In this document: piece after piece, positions 24,071 through 31,565 of the stretch
Layout of the letters: every line of letters begins with the position of its first letter
Numbering within the stretch: the stretch's first letter is position 1
DNA from: an uncultured Lacinutrix sp.
GTDB lineage: Bacteria; Bacteroidota; Bacteroidia; Flavobacteriales; Flavobacteriaceae
Reading direction: 5' to 3'
Assembly (NCBI GenBank): GCA_937129145.1
Contig: CAKZMU010000062.1
Location: 1-33,797 of the forward strand
Length of the DNA stretch: 33,797 nt
Translations under genes and position numbers: made by a program
Notes under the pieces: model-generated
The model's database searches: none
The model's input: the letters and a program-made list of their open reading frames with translations, nothing else
Told to the model about the DNA's origin: nothing

Positions 24071-24100
24071 GTCAAACAAGGTTTAACTCATGTCAAACAA
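24071..24100. promoter_or_regulatory. Direct-repeat operator, likely LytTR binding site
   Basis: GTCAAACAA occurs perfectly twice, at 24071-24079 and 24092-24100, with a 12-base gap (21 bases start to start, two helical turns). On the coding strand of the operon each reads TTGTTTGAC. LytTR regulators are known to bind 9-bp direct repeats with a core GTT separated by about 12 bases. The first repeat lies 8 bases upstream of the -33 TTG, the usual place of an activator site. A 13-base palindrome AAACAATTTGTTT (24095-24107) overlaps the second repeat and could be a competing explanation. Confidence 0.5.
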
Positions 24101-24132
24101 TTTGTTTACTTGTGTATGTATGTTTAAAAAAA

Positions 24133-26544
24133 CTAGCGCAATTTAGGATAATCCTCAGGGCTTACCTCATGCATCACATTATAAACAGCTTCAAATATAT
24201 CTTCTAAAGATGGCTTTGAGAAATAATCACCATCAGTTCCATACGCTGGTCTGTGCTCTTTGGCTGTGAGTGTTTGTGGCTGACTATCAAGATGTAAATA
24301 TCCTTTTTGAGTATTCATAATCTCATCTAGAATATATGCCGAAGCGCCTCCAGGAACATCTTCATCAATAATCATTAAACGATTGGTTTTTTCAAGACTT
24401 TTTGAAATGTCATGGTTAATGTCAAACGGAATCAACGATTGTACATCAATCACTTCGGCATCAATACCAACTTCCAATAATTCTTTAGCAGCTTGTTTTA
24501 CCATGTTTAAAGTAGAGCCGTACGATACTAGAGTAATGTCAGCACCTTCTTTTACAGTTTCAACAACGCCAACAGGTGTTTTGAATTCACCAATATTGGC
24601 AGGCAATTTTTCTTTTAATCGGTAACCGTTTAAACATTCTACAATAAGTGCAGGTTGGTCGCTTTCGAGCATGGTATTGTAAAAGCCAGCAGCTTTGGTC
24701 ATGTTTCTAGGTACAAGTACAAAAATACCTCGTACTAAATTTAAAATACCTCCTAATTGCGAACCCGAATGCCAAATACCTTCAAGTCTGTGACCTCTTG
24801 TTCTTACAATCATTGGCGCTTTTTGCTTTCCTAAGGTTCGGTAATGTAAGGTGGCAAGGTCGTCACTTATTATTTGAAGCGCATACATGAGATAGTCTAA
24901 ATACTGAATTTCGGCTATAGGTCGTAATCCTCTCATGGCCATACCAATACCTTGGCCAAGAATAGTTGCTTCACGTATACCAGCATCAGCTACTCTTAAC
25001 TCGCCATACTTTTCTTGTAAACCTTCAAGACCTTGATTAACATCGCCAATGTTTCCTGAATCTTCACCAAAAATTAAAGCTTCTGGATATTTACTAAAAA
25101 TAGCATCAAAATTATCCCTGATGATAATTCTACCATCAACCATTTGTGAGTCATCATTATAAATAGGTGATATTCCTGCAATATTGGTTGCTTTTAAGTT
25201 TGACTGACTATATAAATGCGAACTGAATTTTGGTTGATTTATTTCAAAATAAGCGTTAATCCAATTCTGTAGGGCGACTTTTTCATTGGAATCGTCCAGA
25301 GTAAGATATCTTAACACTTTTCTAGCCGCAGAAATAACGTCCTTTTTTGTAGGCTCGTCAATGGTATTAAGGTTATTAGCAATTTTTTGAATAAACACCT
25401 TGTTAGGGCTTGTTGGTGCTACATTGTTGAGTAACACATTAAGCTCTTCTCTTTCTTTTAGTATTGGTGATAAAAAGGCGTTCCAAGCGGCTTTTTTACC
25501 TTCTCTTACCTTCTTTTTAATGTCTTTTTCTAACTGTGTAGCCTCTTCGTTGGTAATGATGCTGTTGCTAATCATCCATTCACGCATTTTGGCAATACAG
25601 TCGTGTTCTTTTTCCCAAGTGAGTCTTTCAGGACTTTTATAACGTTCGTGAGACCCAGAGGTTGAATGACCTTGAGGTTGCGTTAATTCTTGAACATGTA
25701 ATAAAACTGGTACGTGTTCTTCTCTTGCAATTTTTGATGCTTGTTCAAATGCATTTACCAATCCTGCATAATCCCAACCCTTTGCTTTAATTATCTCGTA
25801 ACCATTACCATTTTCGTCACGTTGAAATCCTTTTAAGACTTCAGATATATTTTCTTTAGTTGTTTGATGTTTTGCATGTACCGAAATACCATATTCATCA
25901 TCCCAAACGCTTATTACCATTGGTACTTGTAACACGCCAGCTGCGTTAATGGTTTCAAAAAACAAACCTTCACTAGTACTAGCATTTCCAATAGTTCCCC
26001 AAGCCACTTCATTTCCATTAACTGAAAAATTAGTGTTATCGATACCTTTTACATGTCTGTATATTTTGGATGCTTGCGCTAAACCCAACAGTCTTGGCAT
26101 TTGTCCAGCAGTAGGAGATATATCAGCACTTGAGTTTTTTTGTTTTGTAAGGTCTTTCCAGTTGTAGTTGTCGTCTAAACTATGCGTTCCAAAGTGACCA
26201 CCCATTTGCCTTCCAGCACTCATTGGGTCGGCTTCAATGTTTGTGTGCGCATACAAACCAGCAAAGAACTGTTCAATGGTTAATTGGCCAATAGCCATCA
26301 TGAAAGTTTGATCTCTATAGTAACCAGACCTAAAGTCACCATTTCTAAATGCTTTTGCCCACGCTAATTGTGGCACTTCTTTTCCGTCTCCAAAAATCCC
26401 GAATTTTGCTTTTCCAGTTAATACTTCACGACGACCAAGTAAACTACACTCTCTACTAGTTACAGCAATAGTATAATCGCTAATGATTTCACTTTTAAAA
26501 TCATCAAAAGACATGTTCTTGGTAATCTCTGGATTTGTTCGCAT
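24133..26544 (-). CDS. Fused E1 alpha/beta 2-oxoacid dehydrogenase
   Basis: 803 residues combining both E1 subunits of a thiamine-diphosphate 2-oxoacid dehydrogenase (branched-chain or pyruvate type). The N-terminal alpha half (about 35-400) includes YYRDQTFMMAIG (75-86), GRQMGGHFGTHS and the cofactor region GTIGNASTSEG (183-193)...VWDDEYGIS (213-221). The C-terminal beta half (about 475-803) has GEDSGNIGDVNQGLEGLQ, RVADAGIREATILGQGIGMA, the transketolase pyrimidine-binding domain, and a transketolase C domain with DVQSLIPFD. The usual GDG...N cofactor motif reads GNA...D here. The E2 and E3 genes are not in the window. It stands alone with a good promoter. Confidence 0.92.
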   Translation of the reverse strand: MRTNPEITKNMSFDDFKSEIISDYTIAVTSRECSLLGRREVLTGKAKFGIFGDGKEVPQLAWAKAFRNGDFRSGYYRDQTFMMAIGQLTIEQFFAGLYAHTNIEADPMSAGRQMGGHFGTHSLDDNYNWKDLTKQKNSSADISPTAGQMPRLLGLAQASKIYRHVKGIDNTNFSVNGNEVAWGTIGNASTSEGLFFETINAAGVLQVPMVISVWDDEYGISVHAKHQTTKENISEVLKGFQRDENGNGYEIIKAKGWDYAGLVNAFEQASKIAREEHVPVLLHVQELTQPQGHSTSGSHERYKSPERLTWEKEHDCIAKMREWMISNSIITNEEATQLEKDIKKKVREGKKAAWNAFLSPILKEREELNVLLNNVAPTSPNKVFIQKIANNLNTIDEPTKKDVISAARKVLRYLTLDDSNEKVALQNWINAYFEINQPKFSSHLYSQSNLKATNIAGISPIYNDDSQMVDGRIIIRDNFDAIFSKYPEALIFGEDSGNIGDVNQGLEGLQEKYGELRVADAGIREATILGQGIGMAMRGLRPIAEIQYLDYLMYALQIISDDLATLHYRTLGKQKAPMIVRTRGHRLEGIWHSGSQLGGILNLVRGIFVLVPRNMTKAAGFYNTMLESDQPALIVECLNGYRLKEKLPANIGEFKTPVGVVETVKEGADITLVSYGSTLNMVKQAAKELLEVGIDAEVIDVQSLIPFDINHDISKSLEKTNRLMIIDEDVPGGASAYILDEIMNTQKGYLHLDSQPQTLTAKEHRPAYGTDGDYFSKPSLEDIFEAVYNVMHEVSPEDYPKLR

Positions 26545-26565
26545 TTATTAGGGATTAAGATGGGG

Positions 26566-26596
26566 CAAATTTAGCCATTTTTTATGTTTTACACAA
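26566..26596 (-). promoter_or_regulatory. Promoter of the fused E1 dehydrogenase gene
   Basis: On the minus strand TTG (26594-26596), 20 bases, TAAATTTG (26566-26573). Both elements and the spacing match the flavobacterial housekeeping promoter. The ATG at 26544 follows 21 bases later, leaving a very short leader. Confidence 0.65.
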
Positions 26597-26718
26597 TCTG
26601 GTTAAGTGTTAATAAGTTGATAAATTCGCAATAAAAGGCTGTAAAAACTGATAAATATTTATGAAATATAATTTTTGCGAATTTTCATTAAGAATTATTC
26701 AGCTATGCTATTGTTTGA

Positions 26719-29553
26719 TTAGTACCATTTTCTGCGGAACAAGCCCAAAAGAGATTTTGGGTCCACCGTAAACACAAAACGTATTTTTTGGTCGTAATTA
26801 GGTTGACCAACTTCCCAGCCTAGATTTGAGTAAATAGGGAAGTAGACCTCAAAATAATCGGTCACTAAATCAATTCTTAGGCCAGAGTCATATTTAAATT
26901 TAACTGGTGTTGAAGCGTTTTTAACCAGACCAAAATCGGTGTAAGCTTGAATATATTTCCAAAGGGTGGTACTAAAGTTAACCGTACTCATCCATCTATT
27001 GGCGTAAGGAGTATCTAGTTTTGATTTGAAGCCACCTTCAGCAATGATTATTTGCTGACTGAATATTCCTGAAGCTTCGGAGCGACCAAGATAATTGTAA
27101 TCAAACAAGTAATCGGTTGGTCTATCTAGTGCAAAACTGAAGTAATTGGAATTTGTTGGATTGTTATTATAGAGAAATGCACCTGTAAAAAACCGAATAT
27201 TAACTTGTCTATTACTTTCAAATAGCTTTCTAAATTCATAATTAAAGGATAGCTTTCCAAAATCTTTTGCAAGTTGAAAATCTGTAAACCATTTATAATA
27301 GTTTATTAGTCCAGGATTTGTATTAACATATCTTGCGCTAAAAACACTATAATTTGGATTGGTATTGTTTGCTATATTGTTAATGTCTTCGTCTCTATTT
27401 ATATCTAAATACCTAAAATTAAGTGATTGGAATTTGTTGGACCTGTAATCGGTATGGTCTCTAAAATTAAACCTTAGATATGGTGTTATAACCCTAGCGA
27501 ACAAACCTGGTGCATAGGACGAGTATTTGCCAGAAATTCCATACGTAATACCATATAAATCTCTATTTTCAATATTATGTGTGTAATTTACGGAAGCCGA
27601 AAATGTAAAAGATTTAGATTTTGTGCCATAATTAGGTGATATTTTATAGTTGAATCCACGACGTAACAACGTTTTATTGTAAAACTTTCCTCCAAGTATT
27701 AAGCCATCATAAATATTTCTAAACTCTACAACTGGCATTAAAAACAATTGCGTTTTAGATGGGTCTTCTAGGTCTTTAAAAAGCCTAACTTGTAAGGGTT
27801 TATTATTTGCTAAAAAACCATTTAGTGATTTCCAATTGTCTCTTAAATTATATTCTGGGATGGAGTTATCATAATTTAAAACGAGCTTATTAGTATCATG
27901 TCTTGGGATGGTAATGGTTTTATTGTTTTTAATACTATCCACCCAAAGTTTTGACGTTACTGTATCGTTTCGTAGTGTAAATAATGAAACAGGCATACTG
28001 TTATTGCGCTTGTTTTTTATTGTAAGCGTTATAGAGTCTTCCGTTTTTTTAAGGCTTTTTATTTTAAAATCTATCTTTTTATTGGTGTTGACGTAGTCTT
28101 TAAAAAACCAATCCAAGTTTTTATCGGTTTTAGATTTTAATAAAGATTCAAACGCCTTGGTTGAAGTGTTTTTTAGTTTGTTGCTAATTAGAAATTCTTT
28201 TAAGGTATTTTCTAAAGTTTGAGCATTAATAAAATCATCCAAATATTTTAAACCAACTCCAGCTTTGTACTTGTTGGCTAGGTCACTGTTAAAGCGCAAT
28301 AATGAATCTTTTGAAGTTGTTAATGCTTGGTCTCTATTGGTTCTTGCCATGTGTAAATACACCAAATTGTACTGTTCGTTAAATTTTAAAGAAGCAGCGT
28401 GAAATGACCTAAGACCCCAAATGTCGGCTAAGTTTCCAGCAAGTTTCATATCTGGATAATTTTCTTCGATGTATTTAATAAGAAAATACACCTGAATGCC
28501 ATCTCTTAACCATTGCTCTTTTCTTGGGTTTATTAGTAACGTATTATCTAAATAATTGCCAAGTGTTGTTTTTAATAACTGTAATTCATACTGAAAATTC
28601 TTAGGAAATGGCCTAATAAAATCTGGTAACTGATTAAGACCATACACAGGGTCTTTTTTGGTATCAATACTAGAAACAATAAGTTTTTTATGAGGATAAG
28701 CACCAAGGTATTTTGTAACAAAAGAAGTTATTTTATCTGTTATAATTGCTTTTTTAGTTGGCTCTAAATCTTTTTCGGTATAGTTTGATACAATAGAAAA
28801 ATTATCGGTTTGTACCGTTCTATATGAAGGTAATTTTTGCAAAAACAACTTGCTATCTATTCTATTATTACCTTTTAAAAGTAAAGTTTGCGTATTCGTG
28901 TTTTGAATTGTATTTATTAAATCAAGTTCTGAAGTCAATACATAATTTCTCGGAAATTCAATCTGCAAAGTAATATCAGTTTTTGGAATATAAAGGTCAT
29001 CCAAATTTTTGTTACTGTAGTAATTCCAACTACCATCATAAATAGTAGGAGTGATATACCAATATTTTAAATTGTAGTTTTTTAAAGGAGTGACACCGTA
29101 ATCTGTAAATTTTGTTTTAGGTAGTTTTACAATGTATTCTAATATAATTTCGTAACTCTGGTTAGGAAGCAACGGCGTTTCTAAATCTATTTTTAATACG
29201 TCTGGATGCTTTTTTAACCTTTCAGAATTTAACTCGTTGTTATTAGAATTGGTTATTGATGTAATTGCTGTAAAGCCACGTTCATCGCTTTCAGCAAAAT
29301 GAAATTTACCATCATACTCTTCAGCAAAACGTTTTGCTAAAGGTGTTTTTTTTGTTGAGTAACTATTACTCCAATCATTTAGATAAATGCTTTTTAGAGT
29401 ATCTTTTGACGTGTTTTTATAAGCAATAAACTGGTGTATTTGTATTTGGTCAAGTGCTACGTTAAACGTTGCTTTTATGTCGATTTTATCTTGACTGAAA
29501 GCAGTAGAATAGGCTAAAGCAACAATTAATATATGTAGAATTTTGTTTCTCAA
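26719..29553 (-). CDS. M1-peptidase-like protein without zinc site, fused to a beta barrel
   Basis: 944 residues. A signal peptide (about 1-20) is followed by an N-terminal M1-like part at about 25-480: a beta-rich first domain (LLPNQSYEIILEYIV) and then a gluzincin-like domain. Where an M1 enzyme has HExxH and, 18 residues on, the Glu of WLxEG, this one has TTLGN (329-333) and WLRDG (348-352). The GxMEN exopeptidase loop reads YGLNQLP (304-310). All zinc ligands therefore appear lost. From about 620 the sequence turns into alternating Tyr/Phe-rich strands ending in RKWY, like an outer-membrane barrel. The start is a TTG at 29551-29553; no ATG is near, and an in-frame stop lies upstream. It follows the previous stop by one base. 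Confidence 0.8.
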   Translation of the reverse strand: MRNKILHILIVALAYSTAFSQDKIDIKATFNVALDQIQIHQFIAYKNTSKDTLKSIYLNDWSNSYSTKKTPLAKRFAEEYDGKFHFAESDERGFTAITSITNSNNNELNSERLKKHPDVLKIDLETPLLPNQSYEIILEYIVKLPKTKFTDYGVTPLKNYNLKYWYITPTIYDGSWNYYSNKNLDDLYIPKTDITLQIEFPRNYVLTSELDLINTIQNTNTQTLLLKGNNRIDSKLFLQKLPSYRTVQTDNFSIVSNYTEKDLEPTKKAIITDKITSFVTKYLGAYPHKKLIVSSIDTKKDPVYGLNQLPDFIRPFPKNFQYELQLLKTTLGNYLDNTLLINPRKEQWLRDGIQVYFLIKYIEENYPDMKLAGNLADIWGLRSFHAASLKFNEQYNLVYLHMARTNRDQALTTSKDSLLRFNSDLANKYKAGVGLKYLDDFINAQTLENTLKEFLISNKLKNTSTKAFESLLKSKTDKNLDWFFKDYVNTNKKIDFKIKSLKKTEDSITLTIKNKRNNSMPVSLFTLRNDTVTSKLWVDSIKNNKTITIPRHDTNKLVLNYDNSIPEYNLRDNWKSLNGFLANNKPLQVRLFKDLEDPSKTQLFLMPVVEFRNIYDGLILGGKFYNKTLLRRGFNYKISPNYGTKSKSFTFSASVNYTHNIENRDLYGITYGISGKYSSYAPGLFARVITPYLRFNFRDHTDYRSNKFQSLNFRYLDINRDEDINNIANNTNPNYSVFSARYVNTNPGLINYYKWFTDFQLAKDFGKLSFNYEFRKLFESNRQVNIRFFTGAFLYNNNPTNSNYFSFALDRPTDYLFDYNYLGRSEASGIFSQQIIIAEGGFKSKLDTPYANRWMSTVNFSTTLWKYIQAYTDFGLVKNASTPVKFKYDSGLRIDLVTDYFEVYFPIYSNLGWEVGQPNYDQKIRFVFTVDPKSLLGLFRRKWY

Positions 29554-29554
29554 A

Positions 29555-30820
29555 TTAACGCTTGATAAATTTTAAAGGCTTTGTTATGTTTTTGTCTGTT
29601 GTAATATAATACATACCGCTGGACAAGTATGAAACATTTAAATTGATAAAATTCCTATCTTCAATTTGAAATTCTTCCATTTTTTGCCATAAAATATTGT
29701 AAATGCTTAGGCTGTTTATATCTAGTTTTGGATGTATTTTTAAACTAATAGCATTATTAACCAAATTACTACCCTCAATAGTTATTCCGTTTTTAAATTC
29801 AACAGGTTTTGTACTTAACAAAGCTTTATTTGTTTCGAGTGTTAATGTTACTGGTAAATGGTCGCTAAAATTGTAAAGTGCATTCCTTATGAATTGACTA
29901 TATGTTGGACCACTACAATTAGTAGAATTAATGTTCTCATTATAACAGTTGATATTATTGTTGTTTCCGTAAGCTTGATAAGACCCAGAAACAAACGATA
30001 TGTCTGGGTTGGTTGCCATATTTCCCGAAGTCATAATAAAATCGAACCTATCGTCAAAACCACCACTGGCACCACCTAAACCATTAGTTTGTCTAGTTGA
30101 TTGCGTAAAGACATCTAAATACGTTGTATTATTACTCCAACTACCAATACGATTTGCAGGGTCTATCAAATCAATATTGTTATTATCATCTAAATCTAGT
30201 AATTCTTGAAATGCAGGTTCGGAGGAGGTATATAAATTTAAATCTCCGCCTAATAAAATATTACTATCGTTAGGTAAAGTGCTTAAATAAGTCACAAAAG
30301 CATCAACCATTTGCTTACGTAAAGCTTTATTGGCAGTACCACTAGACGATTTTAAATGTGTGACAAACACGTCTAAATAGATTGGGTCGCTATTTTGGTC
30401 TGTGGTATTTAATTTTAGTTTATAATGATTAAAATCGCGGTAAATGGTGGTAACGACTGCTTGTGATTCCAAGATAAACTTAGAGCTGTCATAAAAAATC
30501 ATGTTTTGCAACTCATTTTGGTCACCAAAATCATCATCAGATGTGTTTTCTACAAAGGCAGCTCTTTGATAATCTGGATTAATAAACTGCATGGTTTGTA
30601 GTATGGTGTTGGCTCCAGCTTCGGTATTTAGTTCACAAATCATAAACAAATCTGGTAGATAGTCATTTAATATTACATCTAAATGCTGAATTCTACTTGC
30701 TGGTTGTTGTAAAGGAAAGTTAAGTACATTGTAAAACATAGCTTTAAAGGTTTCTTGTGAAAACCCAAAAAGGCTGTTAAGCACTATTAATACTACAACT
30801 AACACTTGTTTTTTTACCAT
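29555..30820 (-). CDS. Secreted endonuclease/exonuclease/phosphatase-fold protein with T9SS sorting tail
   Basis: 421 residues. Signal peptide 1-21 (VKKQVLVVVLIVLNSLFGFS). EEP-fold motifs: FYNVLNF (29-35), DLFMICELN (57-65; Glu63 as the metal residue), FVTHLKSS, LLGGDLNLYTS (Asp-x-Asn pair), DDRFDFIM and FSDHLPVTL with the final His. Last about 75 residues: a beta-sandwich sorting domain (LNVSYLSSGMYYITT...TKPLKFIKR), the usual type IX secretion C-terminal signal of Bacteroidota. An extracellular nuclease or phosphatase is inferred. Followed after one base by the M1-like/barrel gene and preceded by the LOG gene by 27 bases, so it is probably in one operon with them. Confidence 0.9.
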   Translation of the reverse strand: MVKKQVLVVVLIVLNSLFGFSQETFKAMFYNVLNFPLQQPASRIQHLDVILNDYLPDLFMICELNTEAGANTILQTMQFINPDYQRAAFVENTSDDDFGDQNELQNMIFYDSSKFILESQAVVTTIYRDFNHYKLKLNTTDQNSDPIYLDVFVTHLKSSSGTANKALRKQMVDAFVTYLSTLPNDSNILLGGDLNLYTSSEPAFQELLDLDDNNNIDLIDPANRIGSWSNNTTYLDVFTQSTRQTNGLGGASGGFDDRFDFIMTSGNMATNPDISFVSGSYQAYGNNNNINCYNENINSTNCSGPTYSQFIRNALYNFSDHLPVTLTLETNKALLSTKPVEFKNGITIEGSNLVNNAISLKIHPKLDINSLSIYNILWQKMEEFQIEDRNFINLNVSYLSSGMYYITTDKNITKPLKFIKR

Positions 30821-30847
30821 ACTTAGGGAGATGGAAAACGTTTTGTT

Positions 30848-31537
30848 TTAGAAATTAGGACTCAATTCATATTTCTTATAGAAGGCGTCTAATATCTCAA
30901 TAACTTCATCTTCTGTATCTACTAGATTGATTAAATCTAAATCGGTTGCGCTAATATTTCCAAATTTATCAAGTAAAGTATCTTTCACCCAATCCATAAT
31001 ACCACTCCAAAATTCGGTTCCGACTAGAATAATTGGGAATTTTTCAATTTTATTTGTTTGAATTAATGTAATGGCTTCAAATAATTCATCCAGCGTACCA
31101 AAACCTCCAGGCATTACTACAAAACCTTGTGAGTATTTTACAAACATTACTTTTCTAACAAAGAAATAATCGAAATCTAAGCTCTTATCACTATCTATAT
31201 AAGGGTTGTCATGCTGTTCGAAAGGTAAATCAATATTTAGCCCAACAGATGTCCCACCAGCTAAATGAGCTCCTTTATTACCTGCTTCCATTATACCAGG
31301 GCCACCACCTGTAATAACACCATAACCTGCATCAACAATAGCATGAGCAACACTTTGTGCAAGTTTGTAGTATTTGTTATCTGGTTTTGTTCTTGCTGAA
31401 CCAAAAATGGATACACAAGGCCCTATACGACTTAATTTTTCATAGCCATTTACAAACTCGCCCATGATTTTAAAAATAGCCCATGAGTCGTTTGTTTTTA
31501 TTTCATTCCAACCTTTTGGATGAGATTCATTCTTCAT
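30848..31537 (-). CDS. LOG-family nucleotide 5'-monophosphate phosphoribohydrolase-like protein
   Basis: 229 residues of the Rossmann-like LOG/TIGR00730 family. Diagnostic motifs: SIFGSART (43-50), ITGGGPGIMEAGNKGA (75-90) and PGGFGTLDE (143-151), the last being the phosphate-binding and catalytic Glu loop. Members split nucleoside monophosphates to base and ribose 5-phosphate; those in bacteria are often called cytokinin-activating by analogy, but the physiological substrate is not known here. 28 bases after uvrA. Confidence 0.92.
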   Translation of the reverse strand: MKNESHPKGWNEIKTNDSWAIFKIMGEFVNGYEKLSRIGPCVSIFGSARTKPDNKYYKLAQSVAHAIVDAGYGVITGGGPGIMEAGNKGAHLAGGTSVGLNIDLPFEQHDNPYIDSDKSLDFDYFFVRKVMFVKYSQGFVVMPGGFGTLDELFEAITLIQTNKIEKFPIILVGTEFWSGIMDWVKDTLLDKFGNISATDLDLINLVDTEDEVIEILDAFYKKYELSPNF

Positions 31538-31565
31538 ACATTCTTTTTTAAATTTTAACCAAATG

